DNA from: Rhodococcus xishaensis
Lineage (GTDB): Bacteria; Actinomycetota; Actinomycetes; Mycobacteriales; Mycobacteriaceae
Reading direction: 5' to 3'
Length of the DNA stretch: 64,000 nucleotides
Assembly (NCBI RefSeq): GCF_004011825.1
Contig: NZ_RKLO01000006.1
Span: 248,001 to 312,000 of the forward strand
A program made the translations under genes and the position numbers. Below the pieces are notes generated by a model. That model saw only the letters and a program-made list of their open reading frames with translations, was not told where the DNA came from and searched no databases. Positions 35,011 through 44,182 of this stretch are shown here, piece by piece. Numbering within the stretch: the stretch's first letter is position 1; each line of letters begins with the position of its first letter.

Positions 35011-35436
35011 ATGGGATACGAAGTGCAGATCACGGTGGACTCGAAGGATCCGCACCAGCAGGCCAAGTGGTGGGCGCAGACACTGGGGTGGCGCGTCGAG
35101 CCCAGTGACGAGGAGTTCATCCGTGGGCTCGTCGAGGCCGGACATGCCCAGGAGTCGGACACCAAGGTGTTCGAGGGAACGCTCGTCTGGAAGCTGGGTG
35201 CCGCGATCGGCGACCCGGAACATCCTCAGCAGCCACGGATCCTGTTCCAGTTCGTGCCGGAAGGGAAGTCGGTGAAGAACCGGCTGCACCTCGACCTACG
35301 GGTCGGGGACAGGCGCGAGGAAGTGGCCGGCGAACTCGTCGCGGCGGGAGCATCGATCCTGCACCGGGGACAGGAAGGGCCGGGTCGGTGGATCACGATG
35401 GCCGACCCGGAGGGCAATGAGTTCTGCGTGAGCTGA
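35011..35436 (+). CDS. VOC-family glyoxalase-like protein
   Basis: 141 residues of glyoxalase-like fold (YEVQITVDSKDP...WWAQTLGW at the N-terminus, HLDLRVGDR, ADPEGNEFCVS at the C-terminus). This is the common actinobacterial single-domain type, and its substrate is not known. The last codons and stop form the first unit of a 16-bp tandem repeat that continues downstream. It follows the alcohol dehydrogenase by ~50 bp on the same strand. Confidence 0.84.
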   Translation: MGYEVQITVDSKDPHQQAKWWAQTLGWRVEPSDEEFIRGLVEAGHAQESDTKVFEGTLVWKLGAAIGDPEHPQQPRILFQFVPEGKSVKNRLHLDLRVGDRREEVAGELVAAGASILHRGQEGPGRWITMADPEGNEFCVS

Positions 35437-35482
35437 GTTCTGCGTGAGCTGAGTTCTGCGTGAGCTGAGTTTCGCGTGAGCT
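35419..35482 (+). repeat. Four-copy 16-bp tandem repeat spanning the VOC stop codon
   Basis: The unit GAGTTCTGCGTGAGCT occurs three times exactly and a fourth time with one changed pair of bases (GAGTTTCGCGTGAGCT). The first unit encodes the last residues of the VOC protein, and the stop TGA straddles the unit junction. The copies continue into non-coding DNA before the AraC gene stop. Confidence 0.95.
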
Positions 35483-35521
35483 GAGGGCGAATGCTCTCCG
35501 CCGCCGCATCGGCGGTCGCGT

Positions 35522-36538
35522 CTAGCGGTAGGCGCCAGGCGTCGCACCAGTCCATCGTTTGAACGCGCGACGAAAGGCGCTGGGCTCGGAGAAGCCCAGC
35601 CGGGCGGACAGCTCGTCGACGGGCTCGCCGCGGCGCAGCGCCGCGATGGCGGCGTCGCGCAGCACTTCCTCGCGTAGATGGTTGAGCGACGTTCCCTCCT
35701 GTCGGAGCAGCCGGCGCAGGTGCGGGACGCTGATCGACAGCATCTCCGCGATCTCCTCCGCGGTGCAGGTTCGTCCCTGAACTCCCATCTCGAGTACTCG
35801 ACGAACCTGCGCCGACGCCGTGCTCTCGTAGTCGCGTTCGGAAAACAAGAGGTTCGGGGACTCGCGCAAGTACTCGGCGAGGCTCCGCTCGTCCTGGACA
35901 ATCGGAGCTCGCAGGATGGCGTTGTCGAACTCGAGGGACGCCACCGACGCGTCGAAGGTCACCGGCACACCGAAGATGGCGTCGTAGTGCTTCGCGAACT
36001 GCGGTTCGGGCTCTGGGTAGGGGATCAGCACCGAGCGCAGCTTCAGCCGTCGACCCACGAGCCAGGCGGCGAATCGGTGCAGCAGGATCAGCTCGAAGTC
36101 GGTGACGAGCCGGAAGGCTTCGTCGACGAACTCCGGTGCATAGACGTCGCCGCGGACGTCCACCCGAACCTCGAGTCGCGTCGAATCGTCGCCGTGAACG
36201 AGCGTGAGTGGTGGGACCGGCAGGGCGCGGGTGACGTCCGTCATCCGCTCGAGCGCGCTGCCGAGGTCGGGGCGGTGGATGAGTGCCAGGCAGATCAGCC
36301 GAAACGTCCCGCGCGGCACCGGCGCGGCGCCGAGCCCGAACAGTTCGTCGTCCGTCATCTGCCACGCGGCTTGAGTGACGGCGGTGACCTGCTCCGGGGT
36401 CAGTCTGGCTCGAGGGTCGTCGAGCGCGGCCACGTCGATGCCGGACTTGACGAGCGTCGACGCCAGGTCGGCACCGGATGCCTCGGCCAGGCGCAGTGAG
36501 CGCCGGAGAAAGTCCGACGGGATCGTTGCCAGGCTCAC
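35522..36538 (-). CDS. AraC-family regulator with an arabinose-binding-like N-terminal domain (OruR/ArgR-like type)
   Basis: 338 residues. The N-terminal ~200 residues match the 'Arabinose_bd' domain of AraC-type regulators (RGTFRLICLALIHRPDLGSAL). The C-terminal ~100 residues are the twin helix-turn-helix (AEEIAEMLSISVPHLRRLLR, LSARLGFSEPSAFRRAFKRW). Such proteins usually activate a neighbouring catabolic gene. The GTG at 36538 overlaps the stop of the aminotransferase gene, so the two are coupled; it may regulate the aminotransferase operon or a distant target. Confidence 0.87.
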   Translation of the reverse strand: MSLATIPSDFLRRSLRLAEASGADLASTLVKSGIDVAALDDPRARLTPEQVTAVTQAAWQMTDDELFGLGAAPVPRGTFRLICLALIHRPDLGSALERMTDVTRALPVPPLTLVHGDDSTRLEVRVDVRGDVYAPEFVDEAFRLVTDFELILLHRFAAWLVGRRLKLRSVLIPYPEPEPQFAKHYDAIFGVPVTFDASVASLEFDNAILRAPIVQDERSLAEYLRESPNLLFSERDYESTASAQVRRVLEMGVQGRTCTAEEIAEMLSISVPHLRRLLRQEGTSLNHLREEVLRDAAIAALRRGEPVDELSARLGFSEPSAFRRAFKRWTGATPGAYR

Positions 36539-37719
36539 CCAGACACCCCCAGTCGGCCCAGTCGCTCTGCCGCCTCCACCAGAACCTCGTCCCGCTTGCA
36601 GAAGGCGAAGCGCACCATGTGATTCCACTGTTCGGGATGATCGGTGAACACGCTGATCGGGACCGCGGCCACACCTGCACGTTCGGGAAGCGTCCGGCAG
36701 AACTCGATATCGTTGTGGGGGCCGGTCCCGGGAATCTCGGCGCAGAGGAAGTAGGTGCCACCACCCGAGTAGACGCCGAATCCGGCGCCACTGAGGGCAT
36801 CGGCCAGTAGATCGCGTTTGCGCTGCAAGCTGTTCCGCATGTCGACGACCCACGCCTGCTCGTGCTCGAGCGCGTGCGCGACCGCCGGCTGGAACGGGCC
36901 GCCGGCCACGAAGGACATGAATTGCTTCGCGGTACGCACGGCATCGACGAGTTCGGCAGGCCCGCACGCCCATCCGGTCTTCCAGCCGGTCACGCTGAAC
37001 GTCTTCGCTGCGCTGGACACAGTGACGGTGCGTTCGTACATGCCTGGCAGTGAGGCCATCGGAGTGTGGGTGCGGCCGTCGAACACGAGGTGCTCGTACA
37101 CCTCGTCGCTGAGGACCAGTAGGTCACGCTCGCAAGCCAATTCCGCCACTGCGGACAACTCGGCGCTGGTGAGAACCGTGCCCGTCGGATTGTGCGGTGA
37201 GTTCACCACCAACATCCGGGTCTTCGGGGTGATCGCGGCGTGCAGTGCATCGAGATCGAGCACGAATCGGTCACCGTCCTGTGCCATCGGCACCGATCGC
37301 CATGTCGCGCCGGCCAGTGCGACAGCCGCCGCGTAGGAGTCGTAGTACGGCTCGACGAGCACGACCTCGGCGCCGGGTTCGACAAGCCCGAGGATTGCGG
37401 CGCTGATGGCTTCCGTCGCCCCGACCGTGACGAGCACTTCACGCTCGGGATCGTGGACGATCCCGTACCTCGCGAGCCGGTCGGCGGCGATGGCGTGCCG
37501 CAGCACCGGCATGCCCGGCCCCGGCGGGTACTGGTTGAGGCCATCGGCAATGGCCTGCCGTGCGGCCTCGAGCATCGACGCGGGACCGTCTGTATCGGGA
37601 AAGCCCTGGCCCAGGTTGATCGCATCGTGCTCGGTGGCTAGGGCCGTCATCTCGGCAAAGATCGTGGACCCGAAGGGTTGCAGTCGCGAGACGGTACGGG
37701 AATGTGGCGCTGAGGGCAT
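36535..37719 (-). CDS. dapC: N-succinyldiaminopimelate aminotransferase
   Basis: A 394-residue PLP enzyme of fold type I. The pattern (VSRLQPFGSTIFAEMTALA, NLGQGFPDTDGP, NSPHNPTGTVL, SDEVYEHLVFDG, SSAAKTFSVTGWKTGW with the PLP-binding Lys) closely follows mycobacterial DapC, which transaminates N-succinyl-2-amino-6-oxopimelate in lysine/diaminopimelate synthesis. Other KAT/methionine aminotransferases share these motifs, so the substrate is assigned by resemblance and neighbourhood. The ATG at 37719 is the family start. Confidence 0.84.
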   Translation of the reverse strand: MPSAPHSRTVSRLQPFGSTIFAEMTALATEHDAINLGQGFPDTDGPASMLEAARQAIADGLNQYPPGPGMPVLRHAIAADRLARYGIVHDPEREVLVTVGATEAISAAILGLVEPGAEVVLVEPYYDSYAAAVALAGATWRSVPMAQDGDRFVLDLDALHAAITPKTRMLVVNSPHNPTGTVLTSAELSAVAELACERDLLVLSDEVYEHLVFDGRTHTPMASLPGMYERTVTVSSAAKTFSVTGWKTGWACGPAELVDAVRTAKQFMSFVAGGPFQPAVAHALEHEQAWVVDMRNSLQRKRDLLADALSGAGFGVYSGGGTYFLCAEIPGTGPHNDIEFCRTLPERAGVAAVPISVFTDHPEQWNHMVRFAFCKRDEVLVEAAERLGRLGVSG

Positions 37720-37763
37720 TTGTCCAGCGTAGCGAGGGCCCTGATGTCCCACGATTTCGGCGG

Positions 37764-37790
37764 TGTCACGTTCTCCGGTGCTGTCTCGTC
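37764..37790 (+). promoter_or_regulatory. ECF41-type promoter upstream of the carboxymuconolactone-decarboxylase-like gene
   Basis: TGTCACG (37764-37770), a 16-base spacer and CGTC (37787-37790) closely match the known ECF41 -35 TGTCACA and -10 CGTC. It lies 58 bp before the ATG. The cognate sigma factor gene is the convergent neighbour. Confidence 0.75.
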
Positions 37791-37848
37791 TACGGAGTAG
37801 ACGGCACGCAACCGGCGGGCCGACCCGACGCGGACAATGGAGGAAGTC

Positions 37849-38448
37849 ATGGCTCGAATTCAAGCGGTGAGCCCGCAGGAGGCCGGACCGATGGTCAAGG
37901 CGGCGTACTGGTACGCCGGACGGCGTTTCGGCGAGGTCCCCGAACCGTTTGCCGTGCTGGCCAATCATCGCAAGCTCTTCACCGTTTCGGCGCGTCACGA
38001 GATGGGCGTGCAGAAGGCGTCGACGGTGCTGCCCCCGAACGTCCGTGAGATCGCGGTCTATCGGGTGGCGTGGACCGTCGCCTGCTCGTGGTGCGTCGAC
38101 TTCGGCGCCATGCTGCAGCGCCTCGACGGTCTCGATGTGGAGCGACTCGAGCAGATCGGCGAGTACGACACGTCCCCCCTCTACAGTGACGACGAGCGGG
38201 CCGCGATCGCGTACGCGGACGCGATGACCGAGACACCGACGAGCGCGACCGACGAGCAGGTGGCCGACCTCGAGCGGCGCTTCGGACGCGACGGCGTCGT
38301 CGAGCTGACGTATCAGATCGCGCTCGAGAACATGCGTGCGCGTATGAACTCGGCATTGGGTATCCACGACCAGGGCTTCAACTCGGGTGATTCGTGCCGG
38401 GTGCCGTGGGAGGCGTCTACGACATCCGAGGCGGAGCAGCAATCCTGA
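37849..38448 (+). CDS. Carboxymuconolactone decarboxylase-family protein (AhpD-like)
   Basis: 199 residues of CMD/AhpD fold with the redox CxxC motif C79-S-W-C82 (VACSWCVDFG). AhpD-like members act as disulfide reductases or peroxidases rather than decarboxylases. The ATG at 37849 has GGAGGA before it; an in-frame ATG at 37837 is less likely. Its 3' end overlaps the convergent sigma factor gene by 32 bp. CMD proteins are the classical partners of ECF41 sigma factors, and an ECF41-type promoter precedes the gene. Confidence 0.87.
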   Translation: MARIQAVSPQEAGPMVKAAYWYAGRRFGEVPEPFAVLANHRKLFTVSARHEMGVQKASTVLPPNVREIAVYRVAWTVACSWCVDFGAMLQRLDGLDVERLEQIGEYDTSPLYSDDERAAIAYADAMTETPTSATDEQVADLERRFGRDGVVELTYQIALENMRARMNSALGIHDQGFNSGDSCRVPWEASTTSEAEQQS

Positions 38449-39343
38449 TCCCGCCGAATTTTTCCGGGTTCGCGATGTCGTAGGCCGCCCACACGCGGCC
38501 GTCGCGGACCGTGAAGGCGGTGACCCGCCCCGGAATACCGGGGTGGGTCTCGTCGCCGGGGGAGCTGGGGCTGAGGAACCCGAGTCGGCCGTTGACGAGC
38601 ACCGGGATAGCGCCGAGGATCGTCTCCAGTCCGTACTTGCGGGCCAGGCCCAGGAAGAAGCGAGCCGAGCGCTCGGCCCCGGTGATGACGTTGAGGGCTG
38701 TGGTGGTGGTGCCATTGGCGTCGCCGACCGTGACCGCATCCGGGTGCAGTGCGGCGAGGACGGCCTGGAGGTCGCCGCTCGACAGTGCTGCCATCAACTG
38801 CGTGACGGCCTCGGCGTGTTCTGTCTCCGAGACCGGTGGCGGGGCATCTGCCACCGCGCGGCGAGCGCGCGATGCGAGTTGTCGCGCGGTGGGAACGCTG
38901 ACCGACAGGACCTTTGCGATCTCTCCGAACGGGATCGCGAAGCCGTCGTGCAGAACGAAGGCCACCCGCTGGTCGGGGGAGAGCGTGTCCAGGACGACCA
39001 AAGCTGCCATGCGGTTGTCCTCCTGGCGGACAACGGAATCCAGCGGGTCTGGTGACCGCGACGGCGCCACGTCGGTCACGATGGGTTCAGGCAGCCACTG
39101 TCCGACGTAGCTTTCACGTCGGACCGCGGCGGACCGCAGTCGATCCAGACAGATCCGTCCGACGACCGTTGTCAGCCATGCCCGCAGGTCGCGAATGGTT
39201 GCGACGTCGGCATCGGCGAGGCGGAGCCACGTTTCCTGGACGGCGTCCTCGGCGTCGCTCACGCTGCCGGTGAGTCGGTACGCCGCGGACAGCAGGTGAC
39301 TTCGGTGCTCCTCGAACGAGTCCGCCAATGTCGCGACACCCAT
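38417..39343 (-). CDS. ECF41-family RNA polymerase sigma factor with SnoaL-like C-terminal domain (SigJ type)
   Basis: 308 residues. Region sigma-2 (AAYRLTGSVSDAEDAVQETWLRL) and sigma-4 (VAFVLHDGFAIPFGEIAKVLSVS) fill the N-terminal ~165 residues. A SnoaL/NTF2-like domain (about 180-290) follows and, in this family, controls activity without a separate anti-sigma factor. It begins only nine bases after the otsA stop, so it may be co-transcribed with the trehalose gene. The 3' end is antisense to the target gene's 3' end. Confidence 0.92.
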   Translation of the reverse strand: MGVATLADSFEEHRSHLLSAAYRLTGSVSDAEDAVQETWLRLADADVATIRDLRAWLTTVVGRICLDRLRSAAVRRESYVGQWLPEPIVTDVAPSRSPDPLDSVVRQEDNRMAALVVLDTLSPDQRVAFVLHDGFAIPFGEIAKVLSVSVPTARQLASRARRAVADAPPPVSETEHAEAVTQLMAALSSGDLQAVLAALHPDAVTVGDANGTTTTALNVITGAERSARFFLGLARKYGLETILGAIPVLVNGRLGFLSPSSPGDETHPGIPGRVTAFTVRDGRVWAAYDIANPEKFGGIRIAAPPRMS

Positions 39344-39352
39344 CTCACGATC

Positions 39353-40936
39353 CTACGACGGCGCCCTGTCCGGCTCGTAGGGAGGCGCCGTGGGAAGCCG
39401 CCCCGCGGCTGTGACATCGAGGCGAGACTCGTTCGGCGAGAACGGCGCTGTCGACGGAATCCGCCAGGCTGGGGGTGCGTCCTCGTGTCCCCGTGGGGGC
39501 GCCTGTTCGCTGGTCGCGGCCAGGGTGTCGAGAAATGTTTGCGCCCAACGATGCACGTCATTCGTCGTCACCTGAGTGTGCAGTTTCGCCATCCGTGTCC
39601 GGCGTTCCTCGGCCGACTGCTCGAGGGCGGCGACGATGGTGTCCTTCACGAGGTCGAGATCGTGCGGATTGACGAGGTATGCCTGACGCAGCTCGGAGGC
39701 GGCGCCGGTGAACTCACTGAGCACCAGCGCGCCGTCGTGGGCGGGGTGGCACGCCACATACTCCTTGGCGACGAGGTTCATGCCGTCCCGCAGCGGTGTG
39801 ACCAGCATGACGTCGGCAGCGACGTAGAGGGCGATCAGCTCGTCCCGGTCCACCGGTTGATACAGGTAGTGCACGGTGGGGTGGCCGAGTTGTCCGTGGT
39901 CGCCATTGATGCGTCCCACCTGCGTCTCGATCGAGTTCCGCATGAGCGCGTACTGTTCGACTTGCTCGCGGCTCGGAGTCGCCAACTGGACCACCACGGT
40001 GCGGCTCGGATCGAGTCGGCCCTCGTCGTACAGCTCGCGAACCGCGTCCAGGCGCAGATCGATGCCCTTGGTGTAGTCCAATCGGTCGACACCGAGAAGG
40101 ATGTGATCCGGATTGCCGAGATCGTCGCGGATCTCCTGTGCCCGCCGGCGGACCGATTCGCTGCGGGCCCGCTCGACCATGTCGGCGGTGTCGATCGATA
40201 TCGGGAACGCGCCGACCCGCACTGTCCGCCCTTCGTGCCGGACCTCACCGCGCCCAGCTCCGGCCTGGGCGGTCTCGAGTCCGAGCATCCGCCGGGCCAG
40301 GACCACGAAGTTCTGGGCCCCACCAGGGAGGTGGAACCCGACTAGATCGGCGCCGAGCATGCCCTCCATGATGTTTCTTCGCCACGGCAGTTGAGCGAAC
40401 AGTTCGACCGGTGGGAACGGAATGTGAAGGAAGAACCCGATCGTGACGTCCGGGCGTAGTTCGCGGAGCATCTGCGGTACGAGCTGGAGCTGGTAGTCGT
40501 GGACCCAGACCGTCGCACCGGGTGCGGCAGCGGACGCGGCGGCGTGCGCGAAACGACGGTTCACGTCCCGGTATACCGCCCACCACCGCCGGTCGAACGT
40601 CGGTTTCACCACGACGTCGTGGTACAGCGGCCACAGCGTGCTGTTGGAAAAGCCCTCGTAGAAGCCCTCGACTTCTGGCGCGTCGAGCCGCACTGGGCGC
40701 ACGCGCAAACCGTCGTGGACGAAGGGATCGACGTCGCGATCGGGGACACCCGGCCACCCGACCCAGCACCCGTTCCGCCTACGAAGCACCGGTTCGAGCG
40801 CGGTCACCAGGCCTCCCGGACTGCGCCGCCACGTCGTGGTGCCGTCGGATCGTTTCACCAGGTCGACGGGGAGCCGGTTGGCAACCACGACGAAGTCGGA
40901 CAGGACGGTGGAGCGTTGGTCGGACAGGTCCATCAT
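39353..40936 (-). CDS. otsA: Alpha,alpha-trehalose-phosphate synthase
   Basis: A 527-residue GT20 enzyme joining glucose from an NDP-sugar to glucose 6-phosphate. Recognisable blocks are [70 protein letters not shown] and VLSEFTGAA. The C-terminal ~55 residues are a low-complexity extension. Trehalose is a mycolate carrier and stress solute in this group. The start is ATG 40936 (a second ATG follows immediately). It is followed by the ECF41 sigma gene. Confidence 0.94.
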   Translation of the reverse strand: MMDLSDQRSTVLSDFVVVANRLPVDLVKRSDGTTTWRRSPGGLVTALEPVLRRRNGCWVGWPGVPDRDVDPFVHDGLRVRPVRLDAPEVEGFYEGFSNSTLWPLYHDVVVKPTFDRRWWAVYRDVNRRFAHAAASAAAPGATVWVHDYQLQLVPQMLRELRPDVTIGFFLHIPFPPVELFAQLPWRRNIMEGMLGADLVGFHLPGGAQNFVVLARRMLGLETAQAGAGRGEVRHEGRTVRVGAFPISIDTADMVERARSESVRRRAQEIRDDLGNPDHILLGVDRLDYTKGIDLRLDAVRELYDEGRLDPSRTVVVQLATPSREQVEQYALMRNSIETQVGRINGDHGQLGHPTVHYLYQPVDRDELIALYVAADVMLVTPLRDGMNLVAKEYVACHPAHDGALVLSEFTGAASELRQAYLVNPHDLDLVKDTIVAALEQSAEERRTRMAKLHTQVTTNDVHRWAQTFLDTLAATSEQAPPRGHEDAPPAWRIPSTAPFSPNESRLDVTAAGRLPTAPPYEPDRAPS

Positions 40937-41403
40937 CGAGCGACTCTCCCGTGGTCGGTGCGTCCTCGGACGGCGCGAATCCTGGCTCGCGGAATCCGTA
41001 AGCCGAGTGCCCGAATCCCTCCGGAAATCGGCAAACTTATCGGGATGACCGCTGGCGAGGCTAGCCGCGCCTCCCGACGGGACCGGAAAGATCTCCAGTT
41101 GTCGGAATAGAGTTGTTGTATCAGCGATTCGGGGCCCCGGCAACTATCACACGCCCAAACGTGTCCGGCGTGGGACCCGTCGTAGAGGCTCGGAGCTGTA
41201 GGGAAAAGCTTTGGGCAGCATTGCCTTTGCTAATGCTCCAAGCAGTGCGTGGCCGAAACTCGCGCACTCCAGCCCAATTGGCGACGGCAGTGAGATCGTC
41301 CGTTGTTCAACGCGGTTCGTCCTGAATTGCAAAATGGGACAGAGCGGACAATGCGGAATTCCTCGGGAAACTGTGGTGCGAAAACCGTCGAAGTGCGAAA
41401 CAC
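40937..41403. other. otsA-small membrane protein intergenic region
   Basis: About 470 bp with no supported gene. The base composition is less GC-rich in 41220-41400 than in the surroundings, as in promoter DNA. No repeat or RNA gene was recognised apart from the hairpin at the right end. Confidence 0.45.
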
Positions 41404-41434
41404 TGAGGTGACCCCCTGAATGGAGGTCACCTCA
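41404..41434 (+). promoter_or_regulatory. Hairpin covering the ribosome site and start codon of the small membrane protein
   Basis: TGAGGTGACC (41404-41413) and its perfect complement GGTCACCTCA (41425-41434) flank an 11-base loop. The right arm includes the GGAGG ribosome site (41422-41426, partly) and the A of the ATG start. If formed in RNA it would block translation; as DNA it is a 10+10 operator-like palindrome. Confidence 0.6.
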
Positions 41435-41682
41435 TGGAGCTCCGCACAAACGGGTCGATGACGCAGCCGATGTCCGGCACTGTCCGGACGAGTATGTTGC
41501 GGGACTTGGATCTTGGGGTATCGAACTCTGTCCGCACGGTGCTGTGGTGGGCTTCCCTGATGCTCATGGTCGCCGTGGTGCCGGCATTGGCCGCATTCTT
41601 GCTCATGGGATCGGTGGCCCTAGCGGTGACGATCGGCCTGATCAGCGTCGGTGGCGTCAGCCTTGCGGCGCTGATGATCTGA
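41434..41682 (+). CDS. Small membrane protein, hypothetical
   Basis: 82 residues with two hydrophobic helices, at about 36-58 and 60-82, separated by a Gly-containing turn; the C-terminus ends in the membrane. The N-terminus is polar. No family was recognised. The ATG follows a GGAGG ribosome site that lies within a perfect inverted repeat. It stands alone between divergent/convergent neighbours. Confidence 0.6.
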   Translation: MELRTNGSMTQPMSGTVRTSMLRDLDLGVSNSVRTVLWWASLMLMVAVVPALAAFLLMGSVALAVTIGLISVGGVSLAALMI

Positions 41683-41721
41683 GGGATTCGCGGCGGCGAT
41701 CATCCCGAAGGACGAATCCCA

Positions 41722-42390
41722 TCAATGGAATTCGTCGGGGAGGTCGGTCGGGTCGAGCAGCACGAAGTGCCCGTCCGAGGTGCGCACCTTCTCCGACCTG
41801 GAGATGTTCTCGCTCAGCAGGTTCCATTCGACGTTGTCGATCTGTGACGCAGCCTGTGCGAGGACCTTGCTGTCGCGGGTACCCCATGCGATCGGCATGA
41901 TGCTCGCCATCTGGTACGTCTCGCCTCCGGGGCGGGTCGAGCGGTCACCCAGCACCGATGTCGACGGGATCCGCGCTCCGACGCGGTACCCCTTGCCCGG
42001 CAGCGCCCGCACCGTGCGGGCGACGAGCGCGTAGTGCGGCTTGGCGGTGTCGGGCTTGGCGATATCGACCAGCGCGAGCAGGGTATAGCCGCGCGGGTGG
42101 ACCTCCGAGACGACCGCCGGCACCAGCCCGCCCTTCGCGTACAGGTCCTCGATGCTCCCCATCTTGCGCGGGGTCCACACCACCATGAACAGCGACGCCA
42201 GCGCACAGACCACCAGCACCGCGCCCACGATGTACGACCAGGGCTGACCCAGGATGAACAGCCACGCCGACCCGGCACCGAGGAGGACGGCCATCAGCGC
42301 CGCGGACCACTGCAGGTGCCGGATGTCGCTGATGGTCTCGTTTACGGCCTTGGCGTGGTGTTTGTCGACCGGGAACTCGAAGCGTCGCAC
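41722..42390 (-). CDS. DUF3239 family membrane-associated protein
   Basis: 222 residues. Two adjacent membrane helices lie at about 30-48 and 52-70, followed by a soluble domain (GLVPAVVSEVHPRGYTLLALVD, SIMPIAWGT). It is recognised as DUF3239, an actinobacterial family without known function. It starts 12 bp after the XPB helicase stop on the same strand, so it is probably co-transcribed with it. Confidence 0.78.
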   Translation of the reverse strand: MRRFEFPVDKHHAKAVNETISDIRHLQWSAALMAVLLGAGSAWLFILGQPWSYIVGAVLVVCALASLFMVVWTPRKMGSIEDLYAKGGLVPAVVSEVHPRGYTLLALVDIAKPDTAKPHYALVARTVRALPGKGYRVGARIPSTSVLGDRSTRPGGETYQMASIMPIAWGTRDSKVLAQAASQIDNVEWNLLSENISRSEKVRTSDGHFVLLDPTDLPDEFH

Positions 42391-42402
42391 GGGTGAGAGG
42401 TC

Positions 42403-44061
42403 CTATCCGAGGGTCGGGCCGAGCAGGTCGTCGGCGTCCGTAATGCGGTACGCATAGCCCTGCTCGGCAAGAAAGCGTTGGCGGTGGGCGGCGTACTCGG
42501 TGTCGAGCGTGTCCCGAGCGACCACCGAGTAGAAGTGTGCCTGACCGCCATCGTGCTTCGGACGCAGGAGTCGGCCCAGCCGCTGCGCCTCCTCCTGTCG
42601 CGAGCCGAATGTGCCCGACACCTGCACCGCCACCGATGCCTCCGGCAGGTCGATCGAGAAGTTCGCGACCTTGCTCACGACCAGGGTCTGGATCTCTCCT
42701 GCGCGGAACTTGTCGAACAGGGCCTCGCGTTCGGTGCTTCGCGTGGAGCCCTGGATGACGGGGGCGTCGAGGGCCTCGCCCAACTCCTCGAGTTGCTCCA
42801 GGTACGCGCCGATGATGAGCGTGGGCGCGTCCGGATGCTTGTCGAGAATCGACTTCACGACCGCGATCTTGGTGTGCGCCGTCGAACACAACTTGTAGCG
42901 CTCTTCCGGTTCGGCGGTCGCATACGCCATTCGCTCGGCGTCCGTCAGCGTCACCCGCACCTCGACACAGTCTGCCGGTGCGATCCACCCCTGCGCCTCG
43001 ATGTCCTTCCACGGGGCGTCGTAGCGCTTGGGGCCGATCAGCGAGAACACGTCGCCCTCGCGTCCGTCCTCCCGGACCAGCGTCGCGGTGAGACCGAGAC
43101 GGCGGCGCGACTGCAGGTCGGCGGTCATCCGGAACACCGGTGCAGGCAGCAGGTGCACCTCGTCGTAGATCACCAGGCCCCAGTCGCGGGAGTCGAACAG
43201 CTCGAGGTGCCTGTACTCGCCCTTGGACTTGCGGGTGATTACCTGGTAGGTCGCGATGGTGACCGGACGAATCTCCTTCTTCTCGCCCGAGTACTCGCCG
43301 ATCTCGTCCTCGGTGAGCGACGTGCGCGCGACGAGTTCGCGCTTCCACTGCCGTCCGGCGACGGTGTTCGTGACCAGGATCAGCGTGGTCGCCTTCGCCT
43401 TGGCCATCGCCGCCGCGCCGACCATGGTCTTCCCCGCACCGCACGGCAGCACCACCACACCGGAGCCGCCGGCCCAGAACGACTCGGCCGCCATCTTCTG
43501 GTAATCGCGTAGTTGCCAGTGGCCTTCCTCGAACGCGAGGTCGATCGGGTGAGCCTCGCCGTCGACGTAGCCGGCGAGGTCCTCGGCCGGCCAGCCGATC
43601 TTGAGCAGCATCTGCTTGAGGTGACCGCGCTCGCTGGGATGGACGACGACGGTGTCGTCGTCGATCCTCGCGCCGAGCATCGGGGCGATCTTCTTGTGTC
43701 GGGTCACCTCGGTCAGCACGGCGCGGTCGAGGCTGACCAGAGTTAGCCCGTGGGCCGGGTGCTTCACCAGTTGCAGGCGGCCGTAGCGGGCCATGGTGTC
43801 GACGATGTCGACCAGTAGGGGTTGCGGCACCGCGAACCGGGAAAACGTCACGAGTGCGTCGACGACCTGCTCGGCGTCGTGTCCGGCCGCGCGGGCGTTC
43901 CACAGTGCGAGCGGGGTGATCCGGTACGTGTGAACGTGTTCGGGGGCGCGTTCGAGTTCGGCGAACGGCGCGATCGCCTGTCGCGCCTCATCGGCACGCG
44001 CGTGCTCGACCTCGAGCAGCAATGTCTTGTCGGACTGGACGATCAGCGGGCCGTCGGTCAC
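42403..44061 (-). CDS. XPB/Rad25-type DNA repair helicase
   Basis: A 552-residue SF2 helicase. An N-terminal damage-recognition-like domain (FAELERAPEHVHTYRITPLALW) is followed by motif I LPCGAGKT (205-212), motif II DEVH (300-303), motif III LTATL and motif VI QEEAQRLGRLLRP. The pattern is close to mycobacterial XPB (Rv0861c), a 3'-5' unwinding ATPase implicated in repair. The GTG at 44061 (VTDGPLIVQSDKT) matches that start. The upstream partner gene is on the same strand. Confidence 0.92.
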   Translation of the reverse strand: MTDGPLIVQSDKTLLLEVEHARADEARQAIAPFAELERAPEHVHTYRITPLALWNARAAGHDAEQVVDALVTFSRFAVPQPLLVDIVDTMARYGRLQLVKHPAHGLTLVSLDRAVLTEVTRHKKIAPMLGARIDDDTVVVHPSERGHLKQMLLKIGWPAEDLAGYVDGEAHPIDLAFEEGHWQLRDYQKMAAESFWAGGSGVVVLPCGAGKTMVGAAAMAKAKATTLILVTNTVAGRQWKRELVARTSLTEDEIGEYSGEKKEIRPVTIATYQVITRKSKGEYRHLELFDSRDWGLVIYDEVHLLPAPVFRMTADLQSRRRLGLTATLVREDGREGDVFSLIGPKRYDAPWKDIEAQGWIAPADCVEVRVTLTDAERMAYATAEPEERYKLCSTAHTKIAVVKSILDKHPDAPTLIIGAYLEQLEELGEALDAPVIQGSTRSTEREALFDKFRAGEIQTLVVSKVANFSIDLPEASVAVQVSGTFGSRQEEAQRLGRLLRPKHDGGQAHFYSVVARDTLDTEYAAHRQRFLAEQGYAYRITDADDLLGPTLG

Positions 44062-44150
44062 GTGCGCCTCCTCGCAAACGGTAACCAAACCATTGTCCAG
44101 GTGACAGTGGCGTCCTGCCATATGGTGTGCCTCGGTCGGGAGAGAATTGG

Positions 44151-44182
44151 TCGCCGAGACGGTCAGTCGCCGAGATGGTCAG
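44151..44182 (-). repeat. Two-copy 16-bp tandem repeat including the stop codon of the helicase-associated gene
   Basis: Plus-strand units TCGCCGAGACGGTCAG (44151-44166) and TCGCCGAGATGGTCAG (44167-44182) differ at one base. The stop codon (44179-44181, read in reverse) lies in the gene-proximal unit. Confidence 0.9.
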
